NCBI RefSeq assembly: GCF_000429445.1
Contig: NZ_AUBW01000030.1
Location: 1 to 51,636, forward strand
DNA length: 51,636 bases
Reading direction: 5' to 3'
From: Algoriphagus terrigena DSM 22685
GTDB lineage: Bacteria > Bacteroidota > Bacteroidia > Cytophagales > Cyclobacteriaceae
How positions within the stretch are numbered: the stretch's first letter is position 1; the number at the start of each line of letters is the position of its first letter. Made by a program: the position numbers and the translations under genes. Of this stretch, positions 33,646-42,199 are shown in pieces. Below the pieces are notes generated by a model. That model was not told where the DNA came from. It made no database searches and saw only the letters and a program-made list of their open reading frames with translations.

Positions 33646-36420
33646 TTACACCACCAGATTCACAATCTTGCCCGGTACAATAATCACCTTTTTCGGAGCT
33701 TTCCCTTCCAGCCATTTTTGAACATGGGAATCTTCCAAGGCGGCTTTTTCGATCTCGGGAACGGCAAGTGAAAGAGACAAATTCAGCTTTGCTCGCATCT
33801 TGCCATTGATCATGACCGGGTATTCAAAATTGCTTTCAACCAAGTATTCTTCTTTGAATTCTGGGAATGCAGCGGTGGTAATTGAACTGGTATGTCCCAA
33901 AAGTGCCCAGAGTTCCTCTGCGATATGCGGTGCATACGGAGAAACCAAAAGGGCCAAGGGTTCCAAGACCTCTCTTTTACTACACTTCAGGGCGGTCAAC
34001 TCATTCACACAGATCATAAAACTGGACACAGAGGTGTTAAAGGAATGATTGGCCATGTCTTCTTCCATCTTTTTGATGGCTTTGTGCAGGGCTTTCATTT
34101 CTTCCTTACTCGCTTGTTCATCCGAAACTGCAAACTCTCCGGCAGCATTATGGTAGAGGTTCCAAAGCTTTCTCAAGAACTTAAATACGCCGTCAATCCC
34201 ATTGGTGTTCCAAGGCTTGAACTGCTCCAAAGGGCCGAGAAACATCTCATACAATCTCAGGGTGTCAGCCCCGTATCGCTCGATGATGTCGTCCGGATTG
34301 ACCACGTTGTACTTAGACTTTGACATTTTTTCCACTTCCGAACCACAGTGGTATTTGCCGTCTTCCAAGATAAATTCCGCATTGGCCAGGTCGGGTCGCC
34401 AAGCCTTGAACTTATCCAGATTTAGCTGATCGTTGTAGACAATATTCACATCCACGTGCATGGCGGAGGTGTCGTATTGGTCTTTTAGGCCATGGGAAAC
34501 AAAGGTATTGGTGCCTTTCTGGCGATACACAAAATTGGATCGCCCTTGGATCATACCTTGATTGATCATCTTTTGGAAAGGCTCGTCGATATGAACTGCT
34601 CCGATATCGTGGAGAAACTTGGTCCAGAATCGGGAATACAACAGGTGTCCTGTCGCATGCTCAGACCCTCCGATATACAAATCCACCGCACCCCAATAAT
34701 CAGTTTTCGCTTTGTCGGCAAAAACCGAATCATTTTTCGGATCCATGTAGCGGAAGAAATACCAGCTCGATCCTGCCCAGCCGGGCATGGTGGACATTTC
34801 GAGCGGGAATTCCCCATCGGCGGTTTTGTAGGTCCAGTCTTTCGCCCGTCCGAGTGGCGGTTCACCATCTTCAGTTGGCAAGTATTTATCAACCTCAGGC
34901 AAAACCAAAGGCAGGTCTTTTTCTTCGATCAGGTAAGGCAAGCCATCTTTGAAATATACGGGAAGCGGTTCTCCCCAATAGCGTTGACGCGTAAAGATCG
35001 CATCCCGCATTCTATACTGGATCTTGCCTTTTCCGATACCTTTTTCTTCTAGGAACTCAATGGCTTTCACCATTGCATCCTTCATGTAGAGGTTGGAGAT
35101 AAAGCCTGAATTGATGATTAGTCCGCCTTTGCCGGGGAAGGAACCCTCATCCATCGAGCCCTCGATAACCTGGCGGATTTCCAAGCCGAAGTGCTTCGCA
35201 AAGTTGTAATCCCGCTCGTCGTGCGCCGGGACGGCCATGACAGCACCGGTTCCATATCCAGCCAATACGTAGTCAGCAACCCAAACCTGGATTTCTTCTC
35301 CGTTGAAAGGGTTGATTGCGTAGGAGCCGGTGAAGGCACCGGAGATCGTTTTTACGTCACTCATGCGCTCGCGTTCTGAGCGGTTTTTGGCAACTTCGAT
35401 GTAGGCTTCGGCTTTTGCACGCTGATCTTCGGTGATCAGTGCTGCTGCCAGCTCGGACTCCGGCGCCAGTGCCAAGTATGTCACCCCGTAGATCGTATCG
35501 ACGCGAGTGGTGAAGACTTTAATCTTTTGCTCAGAGTCTTTTACCTGAAAAACTACATCGGCACCGATGGACTTGCCAATCCAGTTACGTTGCATCTCTT
35601 TGATTGGCTCGGACCAATCGACTCTTTCCAGTCCCTGAAGCAAGCGATCAGCGTAAGCTGTGATCCGCATGGACCATTGCATCATTTTTTTGCGCTCGAC
35701 CGGATAGCCGCCTCTTTCGGAGAAGCCGTCTTTGACTTCATCGTTGGAAAGCACTGTTCCCAATGCGGCGCACCAGTTGACAGTCGTCTCTGCGAGGAAA
35801 GTCAAGCGGTATTTCAGGAGCATTTCCTGTTTTTCTCTTTCAGAAAAAGCCGCCCATTCTTCAGCAGTGAATACTGGCGTGTCTTCGTCGCAGACTGCCT
35901 TCACTTGCTTGTTTCCAAGGGTCTCAAAGCGTGAGACCAAAGAGTCGATGGGAAGGGCTTTGTTTGCGTCCTGATCGTAGTAGCTTTTGAAAAGCTGCAT
36001 AAAAATCCACTGTGTCCACTTATAGTAAGCCGGATCCGAAGTGCGGACTTCGCGGTCCCAGTCAAAGGCAAAGCCGATGTTTTTGAGCTGCTCCGTATAG
36101 CGGGTGATGTTTTGCTCGGTCGTGATGGCAGGGTGCTGTCCGGTCTGGATTGCGTACTGCTCGGCAGGAAGGCCGAATGAATCATATCCCATCGGATGGA
36201 GGACATTGAAGCCTTTCAGCTTCTTGAATCGACTGACGATATCCGAAGCGATGTAACCCAGCGGATGGCCCACGTGAAGGCCGGCTCCGGATGGATAGGG
36301 GAACATGTCCAGGGAATAAAACTTGGGTCGATTAGGATCTACTTCCGCTTTGAAAGTACCCTTTTCTTTCCAATAGTTTTGCCATTTCTGCTCGATTTCC
36401 CGGAAGTTGTAATCCGCCAT
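33646..36420 (-). CDS. leuS: Leucyl-tRNA synthetase
   Basis: I take ATG 36420 (MADYNFREIEQKWQNYWKEK), the usual start, instead of the frame to 36459; the product is 924 residues. Class I signatures are present: HVGH at residues 49-52 in PYPSGAGLHVGHPLGY, and KMSKS at 698-702 in VEKMSKSKYNVVNPD. The large CP1 editing domain sits between them (about 220-430, with GYGTGAVMAVPAHDERD). A C-terminal anticodon-binding region and a short terminal domain follow. The enzyme charges tRNA-Leu; one such tRNA (UAG) is encoded at 46739. Confidence 0.98.
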   Translation of the reverse strand: MADYNFREIEQKWQNYWKEKGTFKAEVDPNRPKFYSLDMFPYPSGAGLHVGHPLGYIASDIVSRFKKLKGFNVLHPMGYDSFGLPAEQYAIQTGQHPAITTEQNITRYTEQLKNIGFAFDWDREVRTSDPAYYKWTQWIFMQLFKSYYDQDANKALPIDSLVSRFETLGNKQVKAVCDEDTPVFTAEEWAAFSEREKQEMLLKYRLTFLAETTVNWCAALGTVLSNDEVKDGFSERGGYPVERKKMMQWSMRITAYADRLLQGLERVDWSEPIKEMQRNWIGKSIGADVVFQVKDSEQKIKVFTTRVDTIYGVTYLALAPESELAAALITEDQRAKAEAYIEVAKNRSERERMSDVKTISGAFTGSYAINPFNGEEIQVWVADYVLAGYGTGAVMAVPAHDERDYNFAKHFGLEIRQVIEGSMDEGSFPGKGGLIINSGFISNLYMKDAMVKAIEFLEEKGIGKGKIQYRMRDAIFTRQRYWGEPLPVYFKDGLPYLIEEKDLPLVLPEVDKYLPTEDGEPPLGRAKDWTYKTADGEFPLEMSTMPGWAGSSWYFFRYMDPKNDSVFADKAKTDYWGAVDLYIGGSEHATGHLLYSRFWTKFLHDIGAVHIDEPFQKMINQGMIQGRSNFVYRQKGTNTFVSHGLKDQYDTSAMHVDVNIVYNDQLNLDKFKAWRPDLANAEFILEDGKYHCGSEVEKMSKSKYNVVNPDDIIERYGADTLRLYEMFLGPLEQFKPWNTNGIDGVFKFLRKLWNLYHNAAGEFAVSDEQASKEEMKALHKAIKKMEEDMANHSFNTSVSSFMICVNELTALKCSKREVLEPLALLVSPYAPHIAEELWALLGHTSSITTAAFPEFKEEYLVESNFEYPVMINGKMRAKLNLSLSLAVPEIEKAALEDSHVQKWLEGKAPKKVIIVPGKIVNLVV

Positions 36421-36456
36421 GATTGAAATATTCTTGATTTTTTGACTGAATGCCTG

Positions 36457-36492
36457 CAAAAATAGAAAAATCAGGCGGCTTTGGTAGTCAAA
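36457..36492 (-). promoter_or_regulatory. Bacteroidota-type promoter for leuS
   Basis: On the minus strand, TTTG (36489-36492) and TATTTTTG (36457-36464) are separated by 24 nt, slightly longer than usual. The start codon is about 37 nt downstream. Confidence 0.45.
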
Positions 36493-36591
36493 TTTCCAAT
36501 TCCTCCCAAATCCCGCTTTTTGCCACTGATCAATTTTGTATCAGACACTTGGCTCTTTTTTGTATTTTCCAAAACCTAACCAATCAACCTT

Positions 36592-38181
36592 ATGAGAAAG
36601 AAAATTCTGTTATCTCTAGTCTTAGCCGGGGGAATTTGCCTCTCAGCTTTTCCCCAGAAAAAATACACACCCAAGCAAATCGAGGCGCTCAAAGCTGAGG
36701 CAGCCCAAATCGTCGAAGCCAATCACAAGCAAAGCCAGGTGATGGTGGACAAGATCTTCAGTTTCGCAGAGCTGGGATTTCAGGAAGTCGAGTCGTCCAA
36801 ATACCTGACCGGAATACTCGAGAAAAATGGTTTTACTATCGAACATGGGGTGTCCGGGATTCCCACGGCCTGGTTTGCCACCTGGAAAAATGGAGAAGGG
36901 CCGGTGATCGCCTTGGGTTCGGATGTGGATAACATTCCAAAAGCTTCTCAATATCCTGGAGTTGCTTACCACAAGCCGATCGTTGAGGGTGCTCCTGGAC
37001 ATGGAGAGGGGCACAATTCCGGAATTCCACTGAATATCACGGCGGCATTGGCGGTGAAACAGATCATGGAGCGTGAGAATATCGGAGGAACTTTGGTCCT
37101 CTGGCCTGGAATTGCGGAAGAATTGGTGGCGGCGAAAGCTTGGTTTACCCGCGACGGGAAGTTTGAAGGAGTGGATATCTGCATCTTCACCCACGTAGCC
37201 AACAATCTCGGAGTGAGCTACGGCCAAGCATCTGGAACGGGTTTGATTTCAGTGGAATATACCTTTTCGGGAGAAGCTGCTCACTCAGCAGGTGCCCCCT
37301 GGAGAGGAAAAAGTGCCGCAGATGCAACCGAATTGATGAATATCGGCTGGAACTACAAGCGGGAGCACCTGCATCCGCTGAAGCGCTCTCATTCAGTGAT
37401 CACCGACGGTGGTGATCAGCCAAATGTGGTTCCTTCCAAGGCTTCGATCTGGTACTATTTCCGGGATGTGAAGTACGACGGCATCATGGAAATGTATGCA
37501 CAGGCCAATGACATTGCAAAAGGCGCGGCTTTGATGACCGGCACAACCATGACCTCGAAAGTCGTGGGAACGGCTTGGCCGAGACATTTCAACAAAACTA
37601 TTGCCGAGACGATGTATCAGAATATTCTGAAAGTAGGCTTGCCAACATGGGATGAAAATGATCAAACTCTGGCAAAAGCGGTACAAAAAGAGCTGGGATC
37701 CAAAGAAGAAGGACTGCCAACCAAACTCGATACGCTGGGATTGCCAATAAAGGAGCCAGTCTCCGGAGGTTCGGATGATATTGGAGACGTGTCTTGGGTG
37801 GTGCCGACCGTGACTTTGAGATATCCGTCCAATATTCCCGGTTTGCCTGGTCATCACTGGAGCAACGCCATCGCGATGGCCACTCCGATCGCGCACAAGG
37901 GAGTAACTGCCGGGGCAAAAGCTGAGGCGATGACTATCCTGGACTTTCTACTAAAGCCTGAACTGGTAGATCAAGCTTGGGATTACTTCAAAAACGTGCA
38001 GACCAAGGAAGAGACCTACAAACCGATGATCACCGCCGAAGACGCACCGCCAATCTATCTCAATGAAGGAATCATGAAGCAATTCCGTCCTCAGATGGAG
38101 AAGTTCTACTACGACGAGACAAAGTATGACACCTATTTGGAACAACTTGGTGTGGCGTATCCGACAGTGAAGAAGGATTAA
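36592..38181 (+). CDS. Secreted M20-family amidohydrolase (AbgB-like)
   Basis: A 529-residue protein with a signal peptide (1-21, CLSAFPQ). The M20 fold is indicated by LGSDVDNIPKASQ, GHGEGHNSG (metal-binding His), WPGIAEELVAAKAW (catalytic Glu-Glu), and FSGEAAHSAGAPWRGKSAADA at the dimerisation domain (split as FSGEAAHSAG / APWRGKSAADA). The later segment GGSDDIGDVSW carries further metal ligands. It is closest to p-aminobenzoyl-glutamate hydrolase subunit B among families I know, but the substrate here is open. It is divergent from leuS across 171 nt. Confidence 0.92.
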   Translation: MRKKILLSLVLAGGICLSAFPQKKYTPKQIEALKAEAAQIVEANHKQSQVMVDKIFSFAELGFQEVESSKYLTGILEKNGFTIEHGVSGIPTAWFATWKNGEGPVIALGSDVDNIPKASQYPGVAYHKPIVEGAPGHGEGHNSGIPLNITAALAVKQIMERENIGGTLVLWPGIAEELVAAKAWFTRDGKFEGVDICIFTHVANNLGVSYGQASGTGLISVEYTFSGEAAHSAGAPWRGKSAADATELMNIGWNYKREHLHPLKRSHSVITDGGDQPNVVPSKASIWYYFRDVKYDGIMEMYAQANDIAKGAALMTGTTMTSKVVGTAWPRHFNKTIAETMYQNILKVGLPTWDENDQTLAKAVQKELGSKEEGLPTKLDTLGLPIKEPVSGGSDDIGDVSWVVPTVTLRYPSNIPGLPGHHWSNAIAMATPIAHKGVTAGAKAEAMTILDFLLKPELVDQAWDYFKNVQTKEETYKPMITAEDAPPIYLNEGIMKQFRPQMEKFYYDETKYDTYLEQLGVAYPTVKKD

Positions 38182-38185
38182 TAGG

Positions 38186-38317
38186 GATTTACGAATTACG
38201 ATTTTGGATTTACGACGTTTTTTTGAACTTCAATCGAGAATTCCAGAAGTTTGACTTTTGAGAATTGGGTTGAGGTTCATTGTGGCGTCGTAAATCGTAA
38301 TTCATAGATCAAAATCC
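38186..38317. repeat. Inverted 'ttacgaattacga' cassette
   Basis: Left arm 38186-38217 (GATTTACGAATTACGATT...) and right arm 38286-38317 (CGTCGTAAATCGTAATTC...) are inverted copies with a 7-nt indel, around a 68-nt loop. A related word (CGTAAATCGTACTTCGCAAATCC) sits alone near 3698-3720. It fills almost all of the space between the M20 and GNAT genes. Confidence 0.7.
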
Positions 38318-38318
38318 A

Positions 38319-38768
38319 ATGGAAGAGTCATTCACTTTCGAAATCAAAGAAGCCTCTCCCTCGGAACTTCTCTGGGTGCATGAGCGCATCCCGGAGTTTC
38401 CGGGTAAGGCTTCATTGGAATTTTATACAGATCGGTTGAAACACCGGCTGTTCTTAGCATTGGTGGCGGAAAGAGAAGGGGAGCTGCTAGGTTTCAAGGT
38501 CGGTTACCAAAGTGAAACGCCGGACACCTTTTATTCTTGGATGGGAGGGGTGAGACCCGAGTTTCGAAAGCATGGGATTGCCGATGCCTTGGCAGAATTT
38601 CAGGAGACTTGGGCAAGGGGAAAAGGTTTTCGATCTGTTTATTTCAAAACCCGCAACCGCTTTCCTGCTATGATCTCCTTTGGACTCAGCCGTGGCTTTA
38701 AAGTCATGGAAGTGATTCCAAAAGGAGGCGTGGAGGACTATCGGGTGGTGATGTCTAAAGAATTGTAA
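38319..38768 (+). CDS. GNAT-family N-acetyltransferase
   Basis: A 149-residue protein with the GNAT core. RLFLALVAEREGELLGFKVGY forms strands 2-4 (read as RLFLALVAER / EGELLGFKVGY). Motif A lies around GVRPEFRKHGIADALAEFQE, with the R/Q-x-x-G-x-A-like acetyl-CoA loop RKHGIA. The FRSVYFKTRNRFPAMISFGLSRGFKV region is motif B. Substrate unknown. The stop is followed directly by an inverted repeat and the queE promoter. The start ATG at 38319 lies 2 nt after a repeat arm. Confidence 0.9.
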   Translation: MEESFTFEIKEASPSELLWVHERIPEFPGKASLEFYTDRLKHRLFLALVAEREGELLGFKVGYQSETPDTFYSWMGGVRPEFRKHGIADALAEFQETWARGKGFRSVYFKTRNRFPAMISFGLSRGFKVMEVIPKGGVEDYRVVMSKEL

Positions 38769-38850
38769 AATTGAAAGATTGCAAGACTGGAAAATTGAGG
38801 CATCGGGAATGTCAATTTTCCAATTTTTGAATTTTTCAATATTCCAATCC
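38769..38850. repeat. Inverted 'ttgaaagattg' cassette overlapping the queE promoter
   Basis: TGGAAAATTGA (38788-38798) is exactly complementary to TCAATTTTCCA (38812-38822), with a further loose match on both sides. The right arm contains the TTTG of the queE promoter. Confidence 0.65.
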
Positions 38851-38859
38851 TTACCTTTG
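38826..38859 (+). promoter_or_regulatory. Bacteroidota-type promoter for queE
   Basis: TTTG (38826-38829), 22-nt spacer, TACCTTTG (38852-38859). It fits the start codon at 38908 and rules out the upstream frame extension from 38779. No preQ1-I riboswitch consensus is seen in the leader. Confidence 0.65.
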
Positions 38860-38907
38860 CCCTATCAAATCACCCAGCGGTGGAATCTCCCGCTTTACCA
38901 AAAATTC

Positions 38908-39558
38908 ATGAACACTCAAGACCTCATCGCGTCAAGCAAGCAAGAATCAGTGGCCGCAGGGCTTCAGCTTCCAGTCATGGAGGCTTTTTATACCATCCAG
39001 GGAGAAGGCAGATTTACAGGCTATCCGGCGTATTTTATCCGGCTGGGAGGCTGTGATGTAGGCTGCGTCTGGTGTGATGTGAAGGAAAGCTGGGAAGCTG
39101 GCAAGTGGCCCGTGCTGCCTATCGAGCAGGTCGTGGAGGATGCTTTGGCTCATCCGGGAAGACTGGCAGTGATCACGGGGGGAGAGCCTTTGATGTACGA
39201 TCTGGGGCCGTTGACGGCACTTTTGAAAGAAAAAGGATTTACGACCAATATAGAAACCTCCGGCGCGCATCCTTTTTCAGGTGACTTTGACTGGGTTTGT
39301 TTTTCTCCCAAAAAATTCAAAAAGCCGCATCCGAGCATCTACAAAGTTGCGGATGAGTTGAAGGTGGTGGTTTTCAATAAGGCTGATTTTGCTTTCGCAG
39401 AAGAGCATGCAGCCCTGGTGAATCCGCTATGCGACCTACGTCTCCAGCCGGAATGGAGTAAGGCAGCGAGATTCACTCCCGAGATCGTCGAATACGTTAA
39501 AAATCACCCGAATTGGAAAATATCTCTCCAAACTCATAAATTTATGGACATCCCCTGA
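38908..39558 (+). CDS. queE: 7-carboxy-7-deazaguanine synthase (radical SAM)
   Basis: I choose ATG 38908 because the frame upstream runs through a repeat and the promoter; the product is 216 residues. EAFYTIQGEGRFTGYPAYFI precedes the cluster motif CDVGCVWC (Cys49, Cys53, Cys56), the CX3CX2C pattern of radical-SAM enzymes. VITGGEPLMY holds the GGE motif. It makes CDG from CPH4 in preQ0/queuosine biosynthesis. The OmpA-family gene follows after 4 nt. The queD/PTPS-like gene lies 2.1 kb downstream in the same direction. Confidence 0.95.
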   Translation: MNTQDLIASSKQESVAAGLQLPVMEAFYTIQGEGRFTGYPAYFIRLGGCDVGCVWCDVKESWEAGKWPVLPIEQVVEDALAHPGRLAVITGGEPLMYDLGPLTALLKEKGFTTNIETSGAHPFSGDFDWVCFSPKKFKKPHPSIYKVADELKVVVFNKADFAFAEEHAALVNPLCDLRLQPEWSKAARFTPEIVEYVKNHPNWKISLQTHKFMDIP

Positions 39559-39562
39559 GTCC

Positions 39563-41485
39563 ATGCGCCCTGCTTTCCTTTTTTGTATTGCGTTTTTCTT
39601 TTTCCTCCAAACGGAGGCGCAGACCTATTCGATCATCGACAGCAAGGCCATCAAGCTCTACCAGGAAGGCGAGGAACTGACGCTTTCGCGGCAATATGCG
39701 GATGCGATATCCAAATATCAGGCGGCTATAGCCCGAGAGGCCTCTTTTTTGGAAGCCTATGTGAAAGCTTCCCAGCTCTACATTACGACGGGCGAGTTGG
39801 ACAAGGCCGAAAAAATGGCAAACGCAGGCAAGGCCCGACTCTCTGGGAAAAATGCAACTTCAAAGAATGTTGCAGAGTTCGGTTGGGTGCTTACCAATAT
39901 TTACTGGCACAAAGGTGAATTTCAGGCAGCATACGACGAGTTCGAAAAGGTCGATCCGATCTTGGATCCGGCCTTTAAGAATCACATGTACTACAAAGAC
40001 ATGGTGACGCGGATGGCCTTCCTTCAAAGCCAGCTTGGGAATTCCCAAGCGATCGAGAAAGAACAGCTTACTTCTCCATTGAATCAATTTAGACTTCAAT
40101 ATTTCCCCGTACTCACGGCCGACGGAGAGCAGATCCTTTTTACCAAGCGGGATGGCACGGGTAATTTTGACAAAGAAGATATTTTCACTTCTTTTTCGGA
40201 TGGACGGGGAGGCTGGACTGCTCCATTGAGCCTTGCACAGACGATCAATTCTCCCTACAACGAAGGTACTTGCTCGGTCACTGCCGATGGAAATATCCTG
40301 ATCTTTACCTCCTGCGATGCGCCTGATTCACAGGGAAGCTGCGATCTGTACGTCGCTTATAAAGTAAATGGGTCTTGGGAGCGGCCAACCAACATGGGGG
40401 TCAAAGTCAACTCCAGATCCTGGGATTCCCAGCCGTCGCTGTCAGCCGATGGAAGGATATTGTTCTTCTCTTCCAATCGAAGGGGTGGATTTGGAGGAAA
40501 CGACATCTGGTACACCGTCCGGCAAAATGACGGCAGCTGGGCGGATGCCAAGAACCTGGGTGACGTGGTTAATACCTCGAAAGATGAAATCTCGCCCTTT
40601 ATGTTCTTCAACAACGAGATACTCTTTTTTGCCTCAGACGGGCATCAGGGATTTGGAGGGATGGATATTTTTCTTTCCAGAGTGAAAAATGGAGAGTTTC
40701 AAAAGCCCGAAAACCTTGGTCTGCCGATAAATGATCAGTTGGAACAGGTCGCGCTTTTTATCACTGCGAAGAAGGACTTTGCCTACTACACCGAGCTCAC
40801 CACGGAAGCGGAGCAAAACGACCGCTCGCTGTTGTACCGGTTTAAGTTTCCGGAAGAGATCTATCTGGGAGAGAATCTCACCGTGACGGAAGGCAAAGTG
40901 TTCAACTCCAAGACGGGTCAACCCATAGACGCGACGCTTTCGCTCGTCTCGCTGACCAACGACAGTACGCTCTATCAGTTCCAGTCCGATGGCAAAACGG
41001 GAGATTTCATGATGCTTTACCCGGAAAATGCCGTGTCGGGATTGTATGTGGAGAAAAAGGGGTTTTTGCCTAAAATCTACAACGTGGAGCGGGACAAAAT
41101 CCAAAACGTAAAGGATCTTAAAGTCGAGCTTACGCCCGTGGGTTCAGGTGAGGAGTTTGTTTTCGAAAACGTATTTTTCGAGTTTGATAAGTTTGATCTG
41201 AAGCCGGAGTCAATGAGCTCCCTCAAGCGACTGTTGAAGTTTTTGCTTGAGAATCCGAACGTGAACATTCTTATCTCCGGCCACACAGACAACGTCGGAA
41301 GCGTGGCCTACAACCAGACCTTGAGCCTCCAGCGGGCGAAGAGCGTCCAGTCGTTTTTGGTAGCTGCCGGACTTCACGCGGGACGGGTGATGGTGGACGG
41401 CAAAGGGGACAAAGAGCCCATGGTGCCGAATACCACTCCACAAAACCAAGCTCTAAACCGGCGAATCACCATCAAGATCTTGTGA
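39563..41485 (+). CDS. OmpA-family protein with TPR and PD40 repeats
   Basis: A 640-residue exported protein with a signal peptide (1-19, FFFLQTEAQ). TPR-like helices span about 25-160. PD40/WD40-like propeller blades follow (FPVLTADGEQILFTKR, CSVTADGNILIFTSC, PSLSADGRILFFSSNRRGGFGGNDIW read as PSLSADGRILFFSSN). A Cna-like linker comes next (about 450-525). The C-terminal OmpA domain (about 535-640) has the peptidoglycan-binding motif ILISGHTDNVG and LSLQRAKSVQSFL. Such proteins tether the outer membrane to the wall; some belong to gliding or type IX secretion (PorE-like), which is unproven here. It is translationally linked to queE by a 4-nt gap. Confidence 0.92.
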   Translation: MRPAFLFCIAFFFFLQTEAQTYSIIDSKAIKLYQEGEELTLSRQYADAISKYQAAIAREASFLEAYVKASQLYITTGELDKAEKMANAGKARLSGKNATSKNVAEFGWVLTNIYWHKGEFQAAYDEFEKVDPILDPAFKNHMYYKDMVTRMAFLQSQLGNSQAIEKEQLTSPLNQFRLQYFPVLTADGEQILFTKRDGTGNFDKEDIFTSFSDGRGGWTAPLSLAQTINSPYNEGTCSVTADGNILIFTSCDAPDSQGSCDLYVAYKVNGSWERPTNMGVKVNSRSWDSQPSLSADGRILFFSSNRRGGFGGNDIWYTVRQNDGSWADAKNLGDVVNTSKDEISPFMFFNNEILFFASDGHQGFGGMDIFLSRVKNGEFQKPENLGLPINDQLEQVALFITAKKDFAYYTELTTEAEQNDRSLLYRFKFPEEIYLGENLTVTEGKVFNSKTGQPIDATLSLVSLTNDSTLYQFQSDGKTGDFMMLYPENAVSGLYVEKKGFLPKIYNVERDKIQNVKDLKVELTPVGSGEEFVFENVFFEFDKFDLKPESMSSLKRLLKFLLENPNVNILISGHTDNVGSVAYNQTLSLQRAKSVQSFLVAAGLHAGRVMVDGKGDKEPMVPNTTPQNQALNRRITIKIL

Positions 41486-41693
41486 TTTGGAGAGATTACC
41501 GGTCGAAAGCTTGCAGATTTAGTGATCTGTGCTGGTGCTCATGCGAATGTTCTTTCAACCATGTGGCCGATGCAGAAGCGGCCAAAACCGGTTATTTGGG
41601 TAGCTTTCCAAGGTTGAATTTCAGCTACTCTCGTGGATTGGGATTTCGAATCCCTGTACTTTTGCCTAACTTTGCAGCCAATTTCAAAAGCCG

Positions 41694-42119
41694 ATGATTT
41701 ACATCTCCCGAAAAGAACACTTCAACGCCGCCCACAAGCTTTGGAACCCGACCTGGTCTGACGAAAAGAATTTTGAGGTGTTTGGCCCCTGCGCCAATGT
41801 CAACTGGCATGGACATAACTTTGAGTTGATCGTCACGGTGAAGGGACTTCCTGATCCTGACACAGGCTTTGTAGTAGATTTGAAGCAACTGAGCACCCTG
41901 ATCCGAAAGCTAATCATCGACAAGGTGGACCATAAGAACTTGAATGTGGACGTTGATTTTATGCAAGGAAAACTGGCAAGCTGCGAGATCCTGGTGATGG
42001 AATTTTGGAAAATCCTGGAGCCAGCGGTCAAAGAAATCACCAAGTTTGGAGGATTGAATAAGCTGACGCTCTACGAGACGCCGAGGAATTTTGTGGAGTA
42101 TTTCGGTGAGGAAATTTAA
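41694..42119 (+). CDS. queD: 6-carboxytetrahydropterin synthase / 6-pyruvoyl-tetrahydropterin synthase family
   Basis: A 141-residue T-fold enzyme. Zinc ligands are His14 (NAAHKLW), His39 and His41 (WHGHNF). The catalytic Cys33 lies in GPCANVNWHGH, giving C-x5-HGH as in PTPS enzymes of animals, whereas E. coli QueD has a shorter gap. Asp79-His80 (VDHKNLN) and Glu in TLYETPRN complete the site. With queE nearby, a role in preQ0/queuosine synthesis is likely, but tetrahydrobiopterin-type activity cannot be excluded. A -7-like TAACTTTG lies at 41667-41674, so it probably has its own promoter. Confidence 0.88.
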   Translation: MIYISRKEHFNAAHKLWNPTWSDEKNFEVFGPCANVNWHGHNFELIVTVKGLPDPDTGFVVDLKQLSTLIRKLIIDKVDHKNLNVDVDFMQGKLASCEILVMEFWKILEPAVKEITKFGGLNKLTLYETPRNFVEYFGEEI

Positions 42120-42144
42120 AACTGAAAATTTATAGTGTTGAATG

Positions 42145-42176
42145 AAAAGTAGGTCTAAAAGCCTACTTTTATTTTT
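42145..42176 (+). terminator. Intrinsic terminator of queD
   Basis: AAAAGTAGG (42145-42153) and CCTACTTTT (42162-42170) form a 9-bp stem followed by ATTTTT. Confidence 0.85.
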
Positions 42177-42199
42177 AGGAAAAAAATTACCCTGTAAAA

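Noticed and set aside
38860..38907. preQ1 riboswitch in the queE leader
   Set aside because: A small hairpin (AGCGG / CCGCT) exists, but the A-rich tail and the pseudoknot order of the preQ1-I class do not fit.
41630..41660. GGGATTTCGAATCCC resembling a tRNA T-arm
   Set aside because: The 7-nt T-loop and 5-bp stem do not align and no acceptor or anticodon arm is present upstream.
41482..41697. Plus-strand frame of 71 codons between the OmpA gene and queD
   Set aside because: GTG start overlapping the OmpA stop, no signal or domain, and it runs through the probable queD promoter.
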